From CAVYXF01 sp963772335 (GTDB lineage: Bacteria > Pseudomonadota > Alphaproteobacteria > Rhizobiales > Rhodomicrobiaceae), in NCBI GenBank assembly GCA_963772335.1, contig CAVYXF010000008.1:186001-250000 (forward strand): a stretch of DNA of 64,000 nucleotides, read 5' to 3'. Positions 25,483-33,768 of this stretch are shown one piece after another. The notes under the pieces are model-generated. The model made no database searches. It saw only the letters and a program-made list of their open reading frames with translations, and was not told where the DNA came from. The stretch's first letter is position 1. Every line of letters starts with the position of its first letter. A program made the translations under genes and the position numbers.

Positions 25483-26778
25483 AGGCGACACACTGTAAAG
25501 CGGCAGCAGCACGCGAAAGCAGGTGCCGCCGCCATCGCGCTCGGTGCAGCGGACCTCGCCGCCATGGCGCTCTGCGATCTGGCGCACAAGCGCGAGGCCG
25601 AGACCTGCGCCTCCGGCGCTCTCGGGGACGCTGCGAAGCCGGTAGAACGGCTCGAAAATCTTCTCCCGCTCATCCTCCGGAACGCCCGGTCCGCAATCGC
25701 AGACCACCACCGCTGCGCGCCCAGCCTCAGTTGCCATGCTCACCGTCGGCGGCTCGCTCCCGCCATAGCGCACGGCATTGTCGAGGAGATTGCGGAACAG
25801 CCGCCTGAGCAGCCGCGGATCGCCACTCATTGCTGGTATCGTGTTGCCACTGACTTGGAGATCGGCGCCGTAAGGCGCGCACTCCTCGGCGAGAAGTCCG
25901 ACGAGATCGATGGTCTCAAGCCGCAGATCGAGGGTTCCGCCGGCCTGAAGCCGGCTTGCCAGCAGGATTTCCTCCACCAGCGCATCGAGTTCGGCGATAT
26001 TGCGCCTTATCTCGGCTTCGGCACCGGCGTCGGGCTCGCCGCCCGCCGTAAGCCTCTCCACCGCCATGCGCAGACGCGAGAGCGGCGAGCGCAGCTCATG
26101 CGAGGCATTGGCGAGCAGGGCTTTGTGCGCGTTCATCAATTGCTCGATGCGCGCTGCCGATGCGTTGAACGTCTCGGCAAGCTTGGCTATTTCGTCGCGG
26201 CCGGAAATGCTGACCCGCGCGGCCAAGTCGCCCGCGCCGAATGCCGCGACGCCCTGCTGCAGCCGCTCTAAGCGCCGCGTGAGCTGACGCACAATCGGAT
26301 AGGCTGCGATACCGACCGCCAGCGCAATGCCGATCAGCGCCGCGAGCCAGCGCAGGTAGCGCAGCCGGTCGAGCGCGCCGGGCGGGCGCAGCGCCACGAG
26401 TTGTCGGCCATCCTTCAGTCGCATGCGGAAGAATCGCGGCTCGCCGCGCCAGAACGGGGCATGGCCATCGCGCCGAAGGGTGCGCAAGAGCTGTGGCGGG
26501 AAATCGCCCGCCTCCGCTATCAGGTCACCGGCGGGGGACAGCAGCGTGACGCTGAAACCGGTGAGCTGGTGCCAGAAGTTCAGCTCGGATTGAAGCGCCT
26601 GCGTGCCGCGCTCGGCCGCCAGCAGCCGTTCCGCGACATCGGCCCCCATGGCGAAGAACGAGCGCCGGTCCTCCTCGTCGAACGAGCGCAGCGTGACGGC
26701 TGCGAGCCCAGCCAGCAACGCGAACATGAAGAGGCTCGCCAGCACCGCCAGATAGATGCGGAAATAGAGCCGGCGCAT
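25447..26778 (-). CDS. Sensor histidine kinase (EnvZ/CpxA-like layout)
   Basis: A 443-residue membrane kinase. Transmembrane helix 1 spans about residues 8-30, a periplasmic loop follows, helix 2 lies near 143-163, then a HAMP linker. The phospho-acceptor His227 is in NASHELRSPLSRLRM. The ATPase domain has the N box FRNLLDNAVRYG, G1 VCDCGPGVPE and G2 GGAGLGLALVRQI. It is one base overlapped with the response regulator gene and surely its partner. The stimulus is unknown. The last 15 or so residues (SPLVPSPSGRGTG) are encoded by a dispersed repeat, so the natural C-terminus has been replaced or extended. Confidence 0.92.
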   Translation of the reverse strand: MRRLYFRIYLAVLASLFMFALLAGLAAVTLRSFDEEDRRSFFAMGADVAERLLAAERGTQALQSELNFWHQLTGFSVTLLSPAGDLIAEAGDFPPQLLRTLRRDGHAPFWRGEPRFFRMRLKDGRQLVALRPPGALDRLRYLRWLAALIGIALAVGIAAYPIVRQLTRRLERLQQGVAAFGAGDLAARVSISGRDEIAKLAETFNASAARIEQLMNAHKALLANASHELRSPLSRLRMAVERLTAGGEPDAGAEAEIRRNIAELDALVEEILLASRLQAGGTLDLRLETIDLVGLLAEECAPYGADLQVSGNTIPAMSGDPRLLRRLFRNLLDNAVRYGGSEPPTVSMATEAGRAAVVVCDCGPGVPEDEREKIFEPFYRLRSVPESAGGAGLGLALVRQIAERHGGEVRCTERDGGGTCFRVLLPLYSVSPLVPSPSGRGTG

Positions 26779-27482
26779 CAGTCCTGCACCTTGGCGAATA
26801 CATAGCCGACACCGCGCACGGTGAGGATGCGGCGCGGCCGGCGTGGATCGTCCTCGATCGCGGCGCGCAGCCGCGCGATATGCACGTCGATCGAGCGGTC
26901 GATAGAGGGATCGTAGGCCGTATGATCGGCACGCGACAACTCGGCGAGGTTTTCGCGCGACAAGACGCGTCCGGCTCGCTCCGCCATGGCTAGCAGAAGG
27001 TCGAACTGGTAGGCGGTCAGCGTCTTCTCGGCCTCGTCGACGCGAACAATGCGGCTGCCGCGATCGATCTCCAGGCGGCCGAAGCGGAGAACATCCGCGC
27101 CGGCGGCATTCGACTGTCCGCGGCGCAGGACTACGCGGATACGCGCCAGGAGCTCGCGCGGCTCGAACGGCTTTGCGATGTAGTCCTCCGCGCCGATCTC
27201 GAGACCAACAACCTTGTCCATCGGGTCCCCGCGGGCCGTGAGCATGATGACCGGAACGCCGCGCGCGAAGGGCTGGCCGGCAAGGGCGCGGAACAGATCA
27301 ATGCCATCGGTATCGGGAAGCATGAGGTCGAGCAGCACCAGATCGAACCGTTTCGTGCGCAGCTGCTGAAGGCCGGCCGCGCCGCTTTCGGCGACCGTCA
27401 CCTCAAATTGGTGGCCGCGCAAGTAATCCGCGATCATTGCGGCGAGGCGTGCATCGTCATCGATGAGCAGAATGCTGGGCAT
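26778..27482 (-). CDS. OmpR-family response regulator
   Basis: A 234-residue DNA-binding regulator. The receiver domain has the acidic pocket LIDDD (residues 6-10), phospho-acceptor Asp52 in VLLDLMLPD, Thr in MLTARGD and Lys in YIAKPFEPRELLAR. The C-terminal winged helix has LTAYQFDLLLAMAERAGRVLSRENL, DRSIDVHIARLRAAIEDD and ILTVRGVGYVF, all standard. Its stop overlaps the kinase start by one base (TGATG). It is transcribed divergently from the polysaccharide genes at 27798, which may be its targets, though that is only inferred from position. Confidence 0.95.
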   Translation of the reverse strand: MPSILLIDDDARLAAMIADYLRGHQFEVTVAESGAAGLQQLRTKRFDLVLLDLMLPDTDGIDLFRALAGQPFARGVPVIMLTARGDPMDKVVGLEIGAEDYIAKPFEPRELLARIRVVLRRGQSNAAGADVLRFGRLEIDRGSRIVRVDEAEKTLTAYQFDLLLAMAERAGRVLSRENLAELSRADHTAYDPSIDRSIDVHIARLRAAIEDDPRRPRRILTVRGVGYVFAKVQD

Positions 27483-27797
27483 GGCGGCCTGATGTTATAC
27501 GGCGTTTCCCCCCGATGCCCAGCGCTACATAGGACCGGCCCATAGCTGCCGCTCGATCACGCAATCGCGGCGATTGCCCGAAGAAACGCTCACGTGAGCC
27601 GAGACGCGAATAGTTAAATATTGAACTAAGTTAAATCGTAAATGTCCTGCGCCATTTCTCTGTGGATACTAGGCAATTCACCAATAGCCTGCCGCTGAAA
27701 GTTCGGTGTAAGGGTCCTCGGATTGCGTTTATTTGTGCAAAGCGAGTCGGGAAACTGCGTTCTGCCAGCACCCGTCCATGTAAGCAGGATTCGTTAT
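27483..27797. other. Divergent intergenic region, response regulator / polysaccharide genes
   Basis: These 315 bases hold no gene. Bases 27605-27645 are AT-rich with TAGTT-N8-AACTA (27611-27628) and two GTTAAAT copies 18 bases apart. This could be a promoter or an OmpR-type tandem binding site; the evidence is only the repetition. Confidence 0.35.
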
Positions 27798-28964
27798 ATG
27801 CTGGAACAGATTCATGCCACCCAAACCGGCCTCGCCCCGATTGCGGGCCTTCCTGAGCCATCGCCTCTGATCCGCTATGTCCTTCGCGGGCTGGACGGCT
27901 GCTGGATGCCGGAGTTTGGCCGTTGGTCGCATATCTATCATCTCGACGGACGGGCAAAGCCCAATCAGTCCATCCCGCATAGCGATGTGTTCTATACGCT
28001 GAACGTGCTGCTCGGCTTGTCGCGCATTCGCCATCTCGGCCCGATTCACAATTATGATCTGAGACGCATCTTCGAGGAGAATGTGCCGCTGGTGCCGCAG
28101 CTGCCTTCGCAAAAATATGCCTATGGCATGGCGCTGTGGGCGGGTGCCGAGCTGGGCTTTGATATTCCGGCGGAGACCTTCGCCAGACTGCGCAGGGTGC
28201 TGGACGACCGCGCCGGCTGGATGTCCTTCACGGCACAGGATCTTGGCATGATCCTGATCGGCTGCGTCGAGCAAGCGCGGCGCGGACGCACCGAGCTCGG
28301 CGCCATCGCCCGCGCCCTGTTCCAGCATCTCGATCGCTATTACAGCTGCTCCAGCCACCTGTTCTATGACGGTGCGAAAGGCTGGCGCCGACGCTTCTCC
28401 TCCTTCGCCACACACACCTATCTGACGCTTGCCTGCTACATCTACGGTGAATGGGCGAAGGATCAGCGCGCCATCACTCTCGCCAAGAACTGCTCGGCCA
28501 AACTGATCTCGCTGCAGGGACCGCAAGGCGAATGGCCGTGGTTCTTCTATACGCCGGCCGGACGCGTGGTGGACTTCTACGAGATCTATTCCGTGCACCA
28601 GGACGGCATGGCACCCGCATGGCTGGAGTATGCGCAGCAGCACGAGGTACCCGGCGCCGAAGAGGCGCTGATCAAAGGCTTCATGTGGATCTACGGCGAG
28701 AACCAGCTGCGCCGGTCCATGCTGCGCAAGAAGGAAGGGCTGATCTGCCGCTCGCAGATCCGCAGGGGCGAGCGCGACAGCAAAAGCCGGCGGGTGGTCC
28801 GGGCGCTTGTGAATGCCGTGACCGGCGGCGGGCAGGACCTCATCGCACCGTCAAAACTCGATCTGCGCCTCGAATGCCGCAGCTACCATCTCGGCTGGGT
28901 GCTCTGGGCTTCTGGCCGACGCGATGATCTCCCCGAGATTCACCATCACGCCTCGCTTGGCTGA
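27798..28964 (+). CDS. Unknown protein of a polysaccharide cluster, possibly helical-toroid fold
   Basis: A 388-residue soluble protein I cannot place in a named family. It is rich in aromatic helices spaced along the chain (FYTLNVLLGLSRIR, YAYGMALWAGAELGF, FATHTYLTLACYIYGEWAK) and motifs such as GPQGEWPWFFYTP and VYEIYSVHQDGMAPAWLEY-like segments (here FYEIYSVHQDGMAP). Repeated helix pairs with Gly-Glu-Trp-Pro-Trp loops recall six-hairpin glycosidases, polysaccharide lyases and prenyl-cyclase folds. This is a structural guess. It precedes an acyltransferase by 8 bases and an N-acetyltransferase-like gene, so polysaccharide making or trimming is likely. I start at ATG 27798, preceded by AGGAT. 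Confidence 0.65.
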   Translation: MLEQIHATQTGLAPIAGLPEPSPLIRYVLRGLDGCWMPEFGRWSHIYHLDGRAKPNQSIPHSDVFYTLNVLLGLSRIRHLGPIHNYDLRRIFEENVPLVPQLPSQKYAYGMALWAGAELGFDIPAETFARLRRVLDDRAGWMSFTAQDLGMILIGCVEQARRGRTELGAIARALFQHLDRYYSCSSHLFYDGAKGWRRRFSSFATHTYLTLACYIYGEWAKDQRAITLAKNCSAKLISLQGPQGEWPWFFYTPAGRVVDFYEIYSVHQDGMAPAWLEYAQQHEVPGAEEALIKGFMWIYGENQLRRSMLRKKEGLICRSQIRRGERDSKSRRVVRALVNAVTGGGQDLIAPSKLDLRLECRSYHLGWVLWASGRRDDLPEIHHHASLG

Positions 28965-28972
28965 ATAAAGAC

Positions 28973-29461
28973 ATGTTCAAACTGCGTTGGCTGCTGAGGC
29001 TGAGGCTGCACGTCCTTGCCCTGCGGCGCTGGTATCTCGTGCATCTCTACGGCATGGACCTTCATCCAACCTGTGCCGTCTCGCTGAAGGCGGTGCTGGA
29101 TTTCAGCCACCCCACCGGCGTGCATGTCGGCGCCTTCAGCTATGTGGCATTCGATGCGGTGATCTTCGCGCATGATATGACCAGGGGCCTGCGCACCCAT
29201 ACCTATGTCGGTGAGCGCTGCTTCATTGGCGCGCGCGCGATCATCATGCCGGGCGTCCGGATCGGCGACGGATCGATCGTGGGTGCCGGCGCGGTGGTGA
29301 CGCGCGACGTGCCGCCCGGTTCGGTCGTGGTCGGTAATCCCGCGAAGGTGGTTCGCTCCGGTATCAGGACGACGCGCGGCGGCTGCATCAAAGGCGCCGG
29401 CTATCTCGCCAAAGAGGATGCTTGGCTCGCGGAGGCGGAGCGTCATGTCGCTGCTGGCTGA
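28973..29461 (+). CDS. Hexapeptide-repeat acyltransferase (left-handed beta helix)
   Basis: A 162-residue member of the LbH acyltransferases (WcaF/CysE/maltose acetyltransferase group). Hexapeptide repeats run from about residue 40 to 135: GVHVGAFSYVAFDAVIFAHD, TYVGERCFIGARAIIMPGVRIG and GSIVGAGAVVTRDVPPGS, ending in VVGNPAKVVR, the typical close. The His in FAHD is a plausible catalytic base. It probably acetylates a sugar in a surface polysaccharide. It is 8 bases after the unknown protein and overlaps the next gene by 17 bases, so the three are one operon. Confidence 0.87.
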   Translation: MFKLRWLLRLRLHVLALRRWYLVHLYGMDLHPTCAVSLKAVLDFSHPTGVHVGAFSYVAFDAVIFAHDMTRGLRTHTYVGERCFIGARAIIMPGVRIGDGSIVGAGAVVTRDVPPGSVVVGNPAKVVRSGIRTTRGGCIKGAGYLAKEDAWLAEAERHVAAG

Positions 29462-30404
29462 AGAGCTGAAGACCTGGGGGCGGATCGGCGTGAAACGGCT
29501 GATCTCGCCTGCGCTGATGGAGCGGCTGCGCCGTTCACGCCGCAAAGCCAGCCGCAAGGCCACGCGCGAAGTGCAAGGATTGGCTGCCGCGCCTGCAACG
29601 CAGGCCCAGCTCGAGCAGGATCTGCGCGCGCTGGGCGTGGAATTCGGCCGCGACCTCCTGGTTCATAGCGCGCTCTCCAAGATCGGCCCGGTCGAAGGCG
29701 GCGCGGAAGCGGTCATCCGCGCGCTGCTGGCTAGCATCGGTCCTGAGGCGACGCTCGTCATGCCGGCCTATCCGATGCCAGCGACCATGTATGAATGGAT
29801 GAGCGATCCGGCGCCCTTCTGTCTGCGGCGCAGCCCGTCCCGGATGGGCGCACTCACAGAGGTGTTCCGCAATATGCCGGGCGTCAGGCGCTCGGCGCAC
29901 CCCACTCATTCCGTCGCGGCTTTCGGTCCGGCGGCCGAGCTTTACACACGCGACCATCATAGGGTGCTCACGCCTTGCGCGCCCGGCTCGCCTTTCCGCA
30001 TTCATACCGATCGCGGCGGCGACATTGTGTGCATCGGCACGGGCATCGGCAAGATCACCTCCTATCACGTCGTCGAAGACTACATCGACGATTTCCCGCT
30101 GCCGGTCTATCTGGACCGCCGCATGGCCAAGGACGTGATCCTTGCCGACGGCTCGCGCGAGTGCGTCGAGATCATCGTTGGAGATCCGCGGCTCAGCCCC
30201 TGGCGGGTCGATAATTTCAAGCCGAAGGAAACCGAGTTCCTTGGCCATCTGCGATCCTATGGGGTCTTGGCGGAAGGCCGGATCGGCCTCGCCGCGTCGC
30301 ATCTCATCAACGGCGCGCGGTTTCATGGCATGATGCTCGACCTCGCCGCCAAGGGCATCACGATCTATTATCGCCCGGTGCTTGGCCCGAGGCTGGCGCA
30401 ATAG
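29445..30404 (+). CDS. AAC(3)-family N-acetyltransferase
   Basis: A 319-residue member of the family named after aminoglycoside 3-N-acetyltransferases. Motifs: DLLVHSALSKIGPVEGGAE, ATLVMPAYPMP, GALTEVFRNMPGVRRSAHP followed by THSVAAFGP, which is the acetyl-CoA and catalytic His region of the family. Many chromosomal members sit in polysaccharide clusters and acetylate amino sugars instead of drugs; that fits this place, after an LbH acyltransferase. I start at MSLLAEELK (29445), preceded by GGAGGCGGAG and overlapping the upstream gene. Resistance should not be assumed. Confidence 0.87.
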   Translation: MSLLAEELKTWGRIGVKRLISPALMERLRRSRRKASRKATREVQGLAAAPATQAQLEQDLRALGVEFGRDLLVHSALSKIGPVEGGAEAVIRALLASIGPEATLVMPAYPMPATMYEWMSDPAPFCLRRSPSRMGALTEVFRNMPGVRRSAHPTHSVAAFGPAAELYTRDHHRVLTPCAPGSPFRIHTDRGGDIVCIGTGIGKITSYHVVEDYIDDFPLPVYLDRRMAKDVILADGSRECVEIIVGDPRLSPWRVDNFKPKETEFLGHLRSYGVLAEGRIGLAASHLINGARFHGMMLDLAAKGITIYYRPVLGPRLAQ

Positions 30405-30444
30405 CAATATTGGCATGAGCGTTCGGGTGGCAGGCGACTTCCGG

Positions 30445-31203
30445 CTAGTTCGCGTCACTCTTGCGGCTGGATTTTTGCTCCACCGCGGGTAGGCAGGCGC
30501 GCAGCCGCATCCGTGCCGCTTCGGGGATGATGCCGATCAGCGTCTTCTTCGCCTGCGACCAGTGCTGGAGCTGTTCCACATCGCCTTCGGCCAGCGCGAC
30601 ACAACCCGACGTGCCGGCCTCCTTGCCCCGCCAGACATGAACAAAGATGCAGGAGCCGCCCTTGGCCGCGCGGTTGGTCGGGTAGTCGATGAAGAGACCC
30701 TGGCGGTAGATCGGGGTGGCGGCCATGTCCTCGCCGCTGGCACCCCCAGCCTTGGCCTTCGGCACGATGGTGTTGTAGTGGGGCGATGCGGGATCATCGA
30801 CGCAGTAGTGCGCTCCCGGTGCCAGGCGTACATAGCCATCCGCTCGACCGGCCGAAAATCCGAAAGGCTGGCCCGCCAGGAAAAACCCCGCTGGCGTTCG
30901 CCGGTCGCCTTCCGTCTTTATCGGCTCGCGGTCCGCCGCGTACTCCTGGTAAGCCCAGGACCAGGCAAGCCCGTTCCTGCCGAGTACGGCGGGCTTCGCT
31001 TCTCCTTCCGCGAGCCAATGTCCTTCTGCATCTTTCTCGAAGAGCTCCACCTTGGCGCGCACCCTATCGAAGCCCGGGCTTACGACCAGAATCAGGCGCT
31101 CCGCCTTGGCCAGCTGCTCTGGACAGGCGGGCTGCGTCTCGGCATGGAGGCGGGAGAGAATCAGAACCGCGAACAGCGCGGCGAGGCGCGCCGGCCTATT
31201 CAT
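30445..31203 (-). CDS. L,D-transpeptidase-like (YkuD/ErfK) exported protein
   Basis: A 252-residue exported protein. A signal peptide covers about residues 1-21 (LAALFAVLILSRLHA). The catalytic region is YkuD-like: IFVHVWRGKEAGTSGCVAL, with His and Cys in the order of the family, though with shorter spacing than the classic SHGC motif. DRRTPAGFFLAGQPFGF is the usual strand before it. Such enzymes cross-link peptidoglycan or attach proteins to it; this subgroup (YafK/DpaA-like) may instead be hydrolytic. It overlaps the SH3 gene by 8 bases. I start at MNRPARLAALF (31203), after which the signal peptide follows directly. Confidence 0.85.
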   Translation of the reverse strand: MNRPARLAALFAVLILSRLHAETQPACPEQLAKAERLILVVSPGFDRVRAKVELFEKDAEGHWLAEGEAKPAVLGRNGLAWSWAYQEYAADREPIKTEGDRRTPAGFFLAGQPFGFSAGRADGYVRLAPGAHYCVDDPASPHYNTIVPKAKAGGASGEDMAATPIYRQGLFIDYPTNRAAKGGSCIFVHVWRGKEAGTSGCVALAEGDVEQLQHWSQAKKTLIGIIPEAARMRLRACLPAVEQKSSRKSDAN

Positions 31204-31639
31204 TGAGGTATTTGCAGCAGCGGATCCAATTCTTATGCGCCCAGCCGGTCTTGCCGTCGCGGAGCTGGACGAACCACCAGTCGCCACGCTTTTCCACCAC
31301 CGTGAACAGTGTGCCCTCCGGCATCTTCATGATACGGGAGCCTAATTTGTCAGAGGGAAACGTGCGCAGCGACAACCAGTCGTCCGGCGGGCTAACCGGG
31401 CCGACAAAATGATACTCGACCTGTGTTCGGCCCCCGCCGCCTTGGGTTTCACCGCGGGCGCCGCCGCTGCCACCTGTGTCGCCCCCTCCCGTCCCACCAC
31501 CGCCGCCACCCTGAGGCGTGTTGTTGCTGCTACTATCCGGGCAAGCAAGGCCAGGGTAGCATTGCGCCGAGGCAGGCTGCCCGAGAGCAGCAGCAAACAG
31601 CAAGGAAAGCAGTAAAGCAGCCCAGCTTTTCACGATCAT
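31196..31639 (-). CDS. Exported SH3-domain protein with Gly-rich linker
   Basis: A 147-residue secreted protein: signal peptide to about residue 26 (ALLLSLLFAAALGQPASA), a glycine-rich linker (runs of GGGGG and GGTGGGD, residues 43-70), and a bacterial SH3 domain at 78-145 (DWLSLRTFPSDKLG, MPEGTLFTVVEKRGDWWFVQL, GWAHKNWIRCC). SH3 domains of this kind bind peptidoglycan peptides. It overlaps the L,D-transpeptidase gene, so both probably act on the wall. Two Met codons stand in tandem; I use the second because GGGGG is six bases before it. Confidence 0.85.
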   Translation of the reverse strand: MIVKSWAALLLSLLFAAALGQPASAQCYPGLACPDSSSNNTPQGGGGGGTGGGDTGGSGGARGETQGGGGRTQVEYHFVGPVSPPDDWLSLRTFPSDKLGSRIMKMPEGTLFTVVEKRGDWWFVQLRDGKTGWAHKNWIRCCKYLNE

Positions 31640-31648
31640 CAACCCCCT

Positions 31649-32383
31649 TTAGCGGAAATACTCCTTGAGGAAGATCTCGCCCTGCGACGCAGCGAAAGCG
31701 ACATCCTTGCCCTGATTGCCTAGGGAAAGGTTGTGGCCGGCCTTGATGGCGAAGTATCTTTCTTCCTTCGTGCCGTGATGGTCCTTCGAGCCAAAGTCGT
31801 AATCGCCGAGCCTGTAGAACTCATCGAAATAGGCGTCGAGCTTCACTTTGGAGGAGACATATTTGCGCGCCATATAGAAAGCGGAGATATAGTCGGCGTG
31901 CAGCTCCTGGAATTTGACGGTGGCGTGTAGAGCTTCGAGCCGCGCCGCATAAGTGGAATAGAACTGATAGATGTGGGTAAATTCGTGCGCGATGATCCCG
32001 GCGATAATTGCGCCACCCCATTGTGACGATTTGAGCTGGCTTTTCAGGAAACCGAGATTGTAGAAGATCGTGCCCTGGGTGCCGGGCATGATGGTATCCG
32101 ACATCGCAAGGGCATTCTCATCCTGGCCGCCATAGAGCATGAAGGCCGGCTTCAGTCCGAAGAATCGCGACTGCTCGATCATTTCGGCAGCCAGAATCCG
32201 GTCGAGATTTTTATCGCCGCTGGTCGACAGCCGCAAGCCCGGGTCCGGAGCGCCGTTTCCCGCCGCAGCACACAGGATGCGCCCTGCGCCGTGCGCCGTC
32301 CCGCAGATCGGGCAACCAAGCGAGGCCAAGGCCACGAGCCCGGCAGAGAACTCGCGCCGCGTCACCCCTCGCGTTCTCGTCAT
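31649..32383 (-). CDS. Exported zinc metalloprotease-like protein (HEFTH)
   Basis: A 244-residue protein. The N-terminus TRTRGVTRREFSAGLVALASLG resembles a Tat signal with RRxF; given in parts it is TRREFSAG then a hydrophobic core, ending near CPICGTAHG. The zinc motif HEFTH is at 133-137 in GIIAHEFTHIYQFY, and ELHADYISAFYMA supplies the downstream Glu, as in M48-like peptidases. No multi-pass membrane region is present. It starts at 32383 with GGGGCGG before it. It precedes the SH3 and L,D-transpeptidase genes on the same strand at short distance, making an envelope-related unit. Confidence 0.8.
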   Translation of the reverse strand: MTRTRGVTRREFSAGLVALASLGCPICGTAHGAGRILCAAAGNGAPDPGLRLSTSGDKNLDRILAAEMIEQSRFFGLKPAFMLYGGQDENALAMSDTIMPGTQGTIFYNLGFLKSQLKSSQWGGAIIAGIIAHEFTHIYQFYSTYAARLEALHATVKFQELHADYISAFYMARKYVSSKVKLDAYFDEFYRLGDYDFGSKDHHGTKEERYFAIKAGHNLSLGNQGKDVAFAASQGEIFLKEYFR

Positions 32384-32596
32384 CACCGCCCCCGATGCCG
32401 GTTGGGTATACAGCGCGACCCTTAGCATGAAACGCCGTCTTAGTGAAATCTGCCAGCGGCTTGGGCTTTGCTTCGCCACATGGCTGTGGCGGTGCAGTGT
32501 CTGTCGAGGGGAGCGCAGCTACGCATAAAACAAAACGGGGATGGCGGAAGCTCCGCCACCCCCTCGCGTCGAGGCCCTTAGGCAGCCCTTTCCCAG

Positions 32597-33613
32597 TCAG
32601 GCTGCCGTGGGCGCCGCGATTCGCTGCTCGGGAAAGCAGGGATACACACCGCGCGTGCGGCCCATCTGCTGGACCAGTGCAAGCACGCTGTCGATGAACG
32701 GTGTAGCGATCCCGGCAATCCGGCCCATCTCCTGCACCGCCTTGAGCAGCGCATCGATCTCCAACGGTCGTCCCTTCTCCAGATCCTGCAGCATCGAGGT
32801 GCGGTGGGCTCCCACACTCGCCGCGCCCTCGATGCGCCGGTCGACGTCCACGCGGAAGCGGACGCCGAAATGCCGGCCGATGTCCTGTGCCTCCAGCATC
32901 ATGTTGCGGGCAAGCAGCCGCGTGCCGGGGTCGGTCGCAACGATGTCGAGCGTAGACTGGGTGATCGCAGAGATCGGGTTGAAGCAGAGATTGCCCCAGA
33001 GCTTGATCCAGATGTCGTCGCGAATATCCTCGTAAATGCGTGGCTTGAGGCTGCTGGCGGCAAGGATCTCGGCGAGCTTGGCCAGGCGCTCCGACGGCTG
33101 GCGGTTCGGCTCGCCGAGGCCGAACTGGTTGCCATAGATATGCTTGATGACGCCCGGCTCGATGATTTCGGTGGCGGGATAGACTGTGCAGCCGATCACC
33201 CGCTCCGGGCCGATCGCATCCCATTGCCGGTCCTGCGGGTCGACGCTTTCGAGCTTCAGATGCGCGTACTCTTCGCCGAGCCCGTAGAAATACCACCAGG
33301 GCACGCCATTTTGCGCGGTGACGACGGCAGTCGAGGGGCCGAGGAGCGGACGCACCTGCTCCGCCGCCTCCCAGGCCTGATGCGCCTTGAGGCCGATGAT
33401 CACATAGTCCTGCGGGCCCAGTTCATGCGGATCATTCGTCGCCGGCATATGCTCGATGAAGGTCTCGTCGCCGATGTGCAGCGTGAGGCCTTTCTCCTTC
33501 ATCGCGGCAAGATGCGCGCCTCTCGCGACAAGCGAGACGTCGGCGCCGCTCCGCTTCATCATCACAGCCATATAGCCGCCAATGGCGCCGGCTCCAAAGA
33601 TGCAGATCTTCAT
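32597..33613 (-). CDS. Ketopantoate reductase-family oxidoreductase
   Basis: A 338-residue NADP-dependent reductase of the ApbA/PanE family. The N-terminal Rossmann motif is CIFGAGAIGGYMAVMMKRSG; AQNGVPWWYF is the family-typical loop; KLWGNLCFNPISAITQ holds the catalytic Lys and Asn; the C-terminal domain has EIDALLKAVQEMGRIAG. It follows the glyoxylate pathway genes gcl, hyi and glxR on the same strand, so it may act on a 2-oxo acid of that route and not on ketopantoate. Start at MKICIFGAG, with AAGGG upstream. The family is sure; the substrate is open. Confidence 0.86.
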   Translation of the reverse strand: MKICIFGAGAIGGYMAVMMKRSGADVSLVARGAHLAAMKEKGLTLHIGDETFIEHMPATNDPHELGPQDYVIIGLKAHQAWEAAEQVRPLLGPSTAVVTAQNGVPWWYFYGLGEEYAHLKLESVDPQDRQWDAIGPERVIGCTVYPATEIIEPGVIKHIYGNQFGLGEPNRQPSERLAKLAEILAASSLKPRIYEDIRDDIWIKLWGNLCFNPISAITQSTLDIVATDPGTRLLARNMMLEAQDIGRHFGVRFRVDVDRRIEGAASVGAHRTSMLQDLEKGRPLEIDALLKAVQEMGRIAGIATPFIDSVLALVQQMGRTRGVYPCFPEQRIAAPTAA

Positions 33614-33715
33614 ATGGCGCAACCCTTCCCTGGTTCGCGGCAGAGCTTCGCCCGCCGCCGAAACACCTGTGTTCCTGCGTCTTACAAAGTCCGGTCAGAC
33701 GATGCTTCTTTGCTT

Positions 33716-33768
33716 GCGCATCAAATTTATCCGAAAAGTGGTGCCCACTTTTCGGTTTGATGCGCTAG
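33716..33768. repeat. Palindromic dispersed repeat, CCGAAAAGTG type, copy 1
   Basis: GCGCATC...ATCCGAAAAGTG and its inverse CACTTTTCGG...GATGCGC form a near-perfect stem around GTGCC. Its right end supplies the stop codon of the reductase gene (33765-33767). The same palindrome recurs at 46712-46760. It could act as a terminator-like or mRNA-stabilising hairpin. Confidence 0.75.

Noticed and set aside
29445..30404. Aminoglycoside resistance gene
   Set aside because: Family membership alone does not show drug acetylation; the polysaccharide context argues for a sugar substrate.
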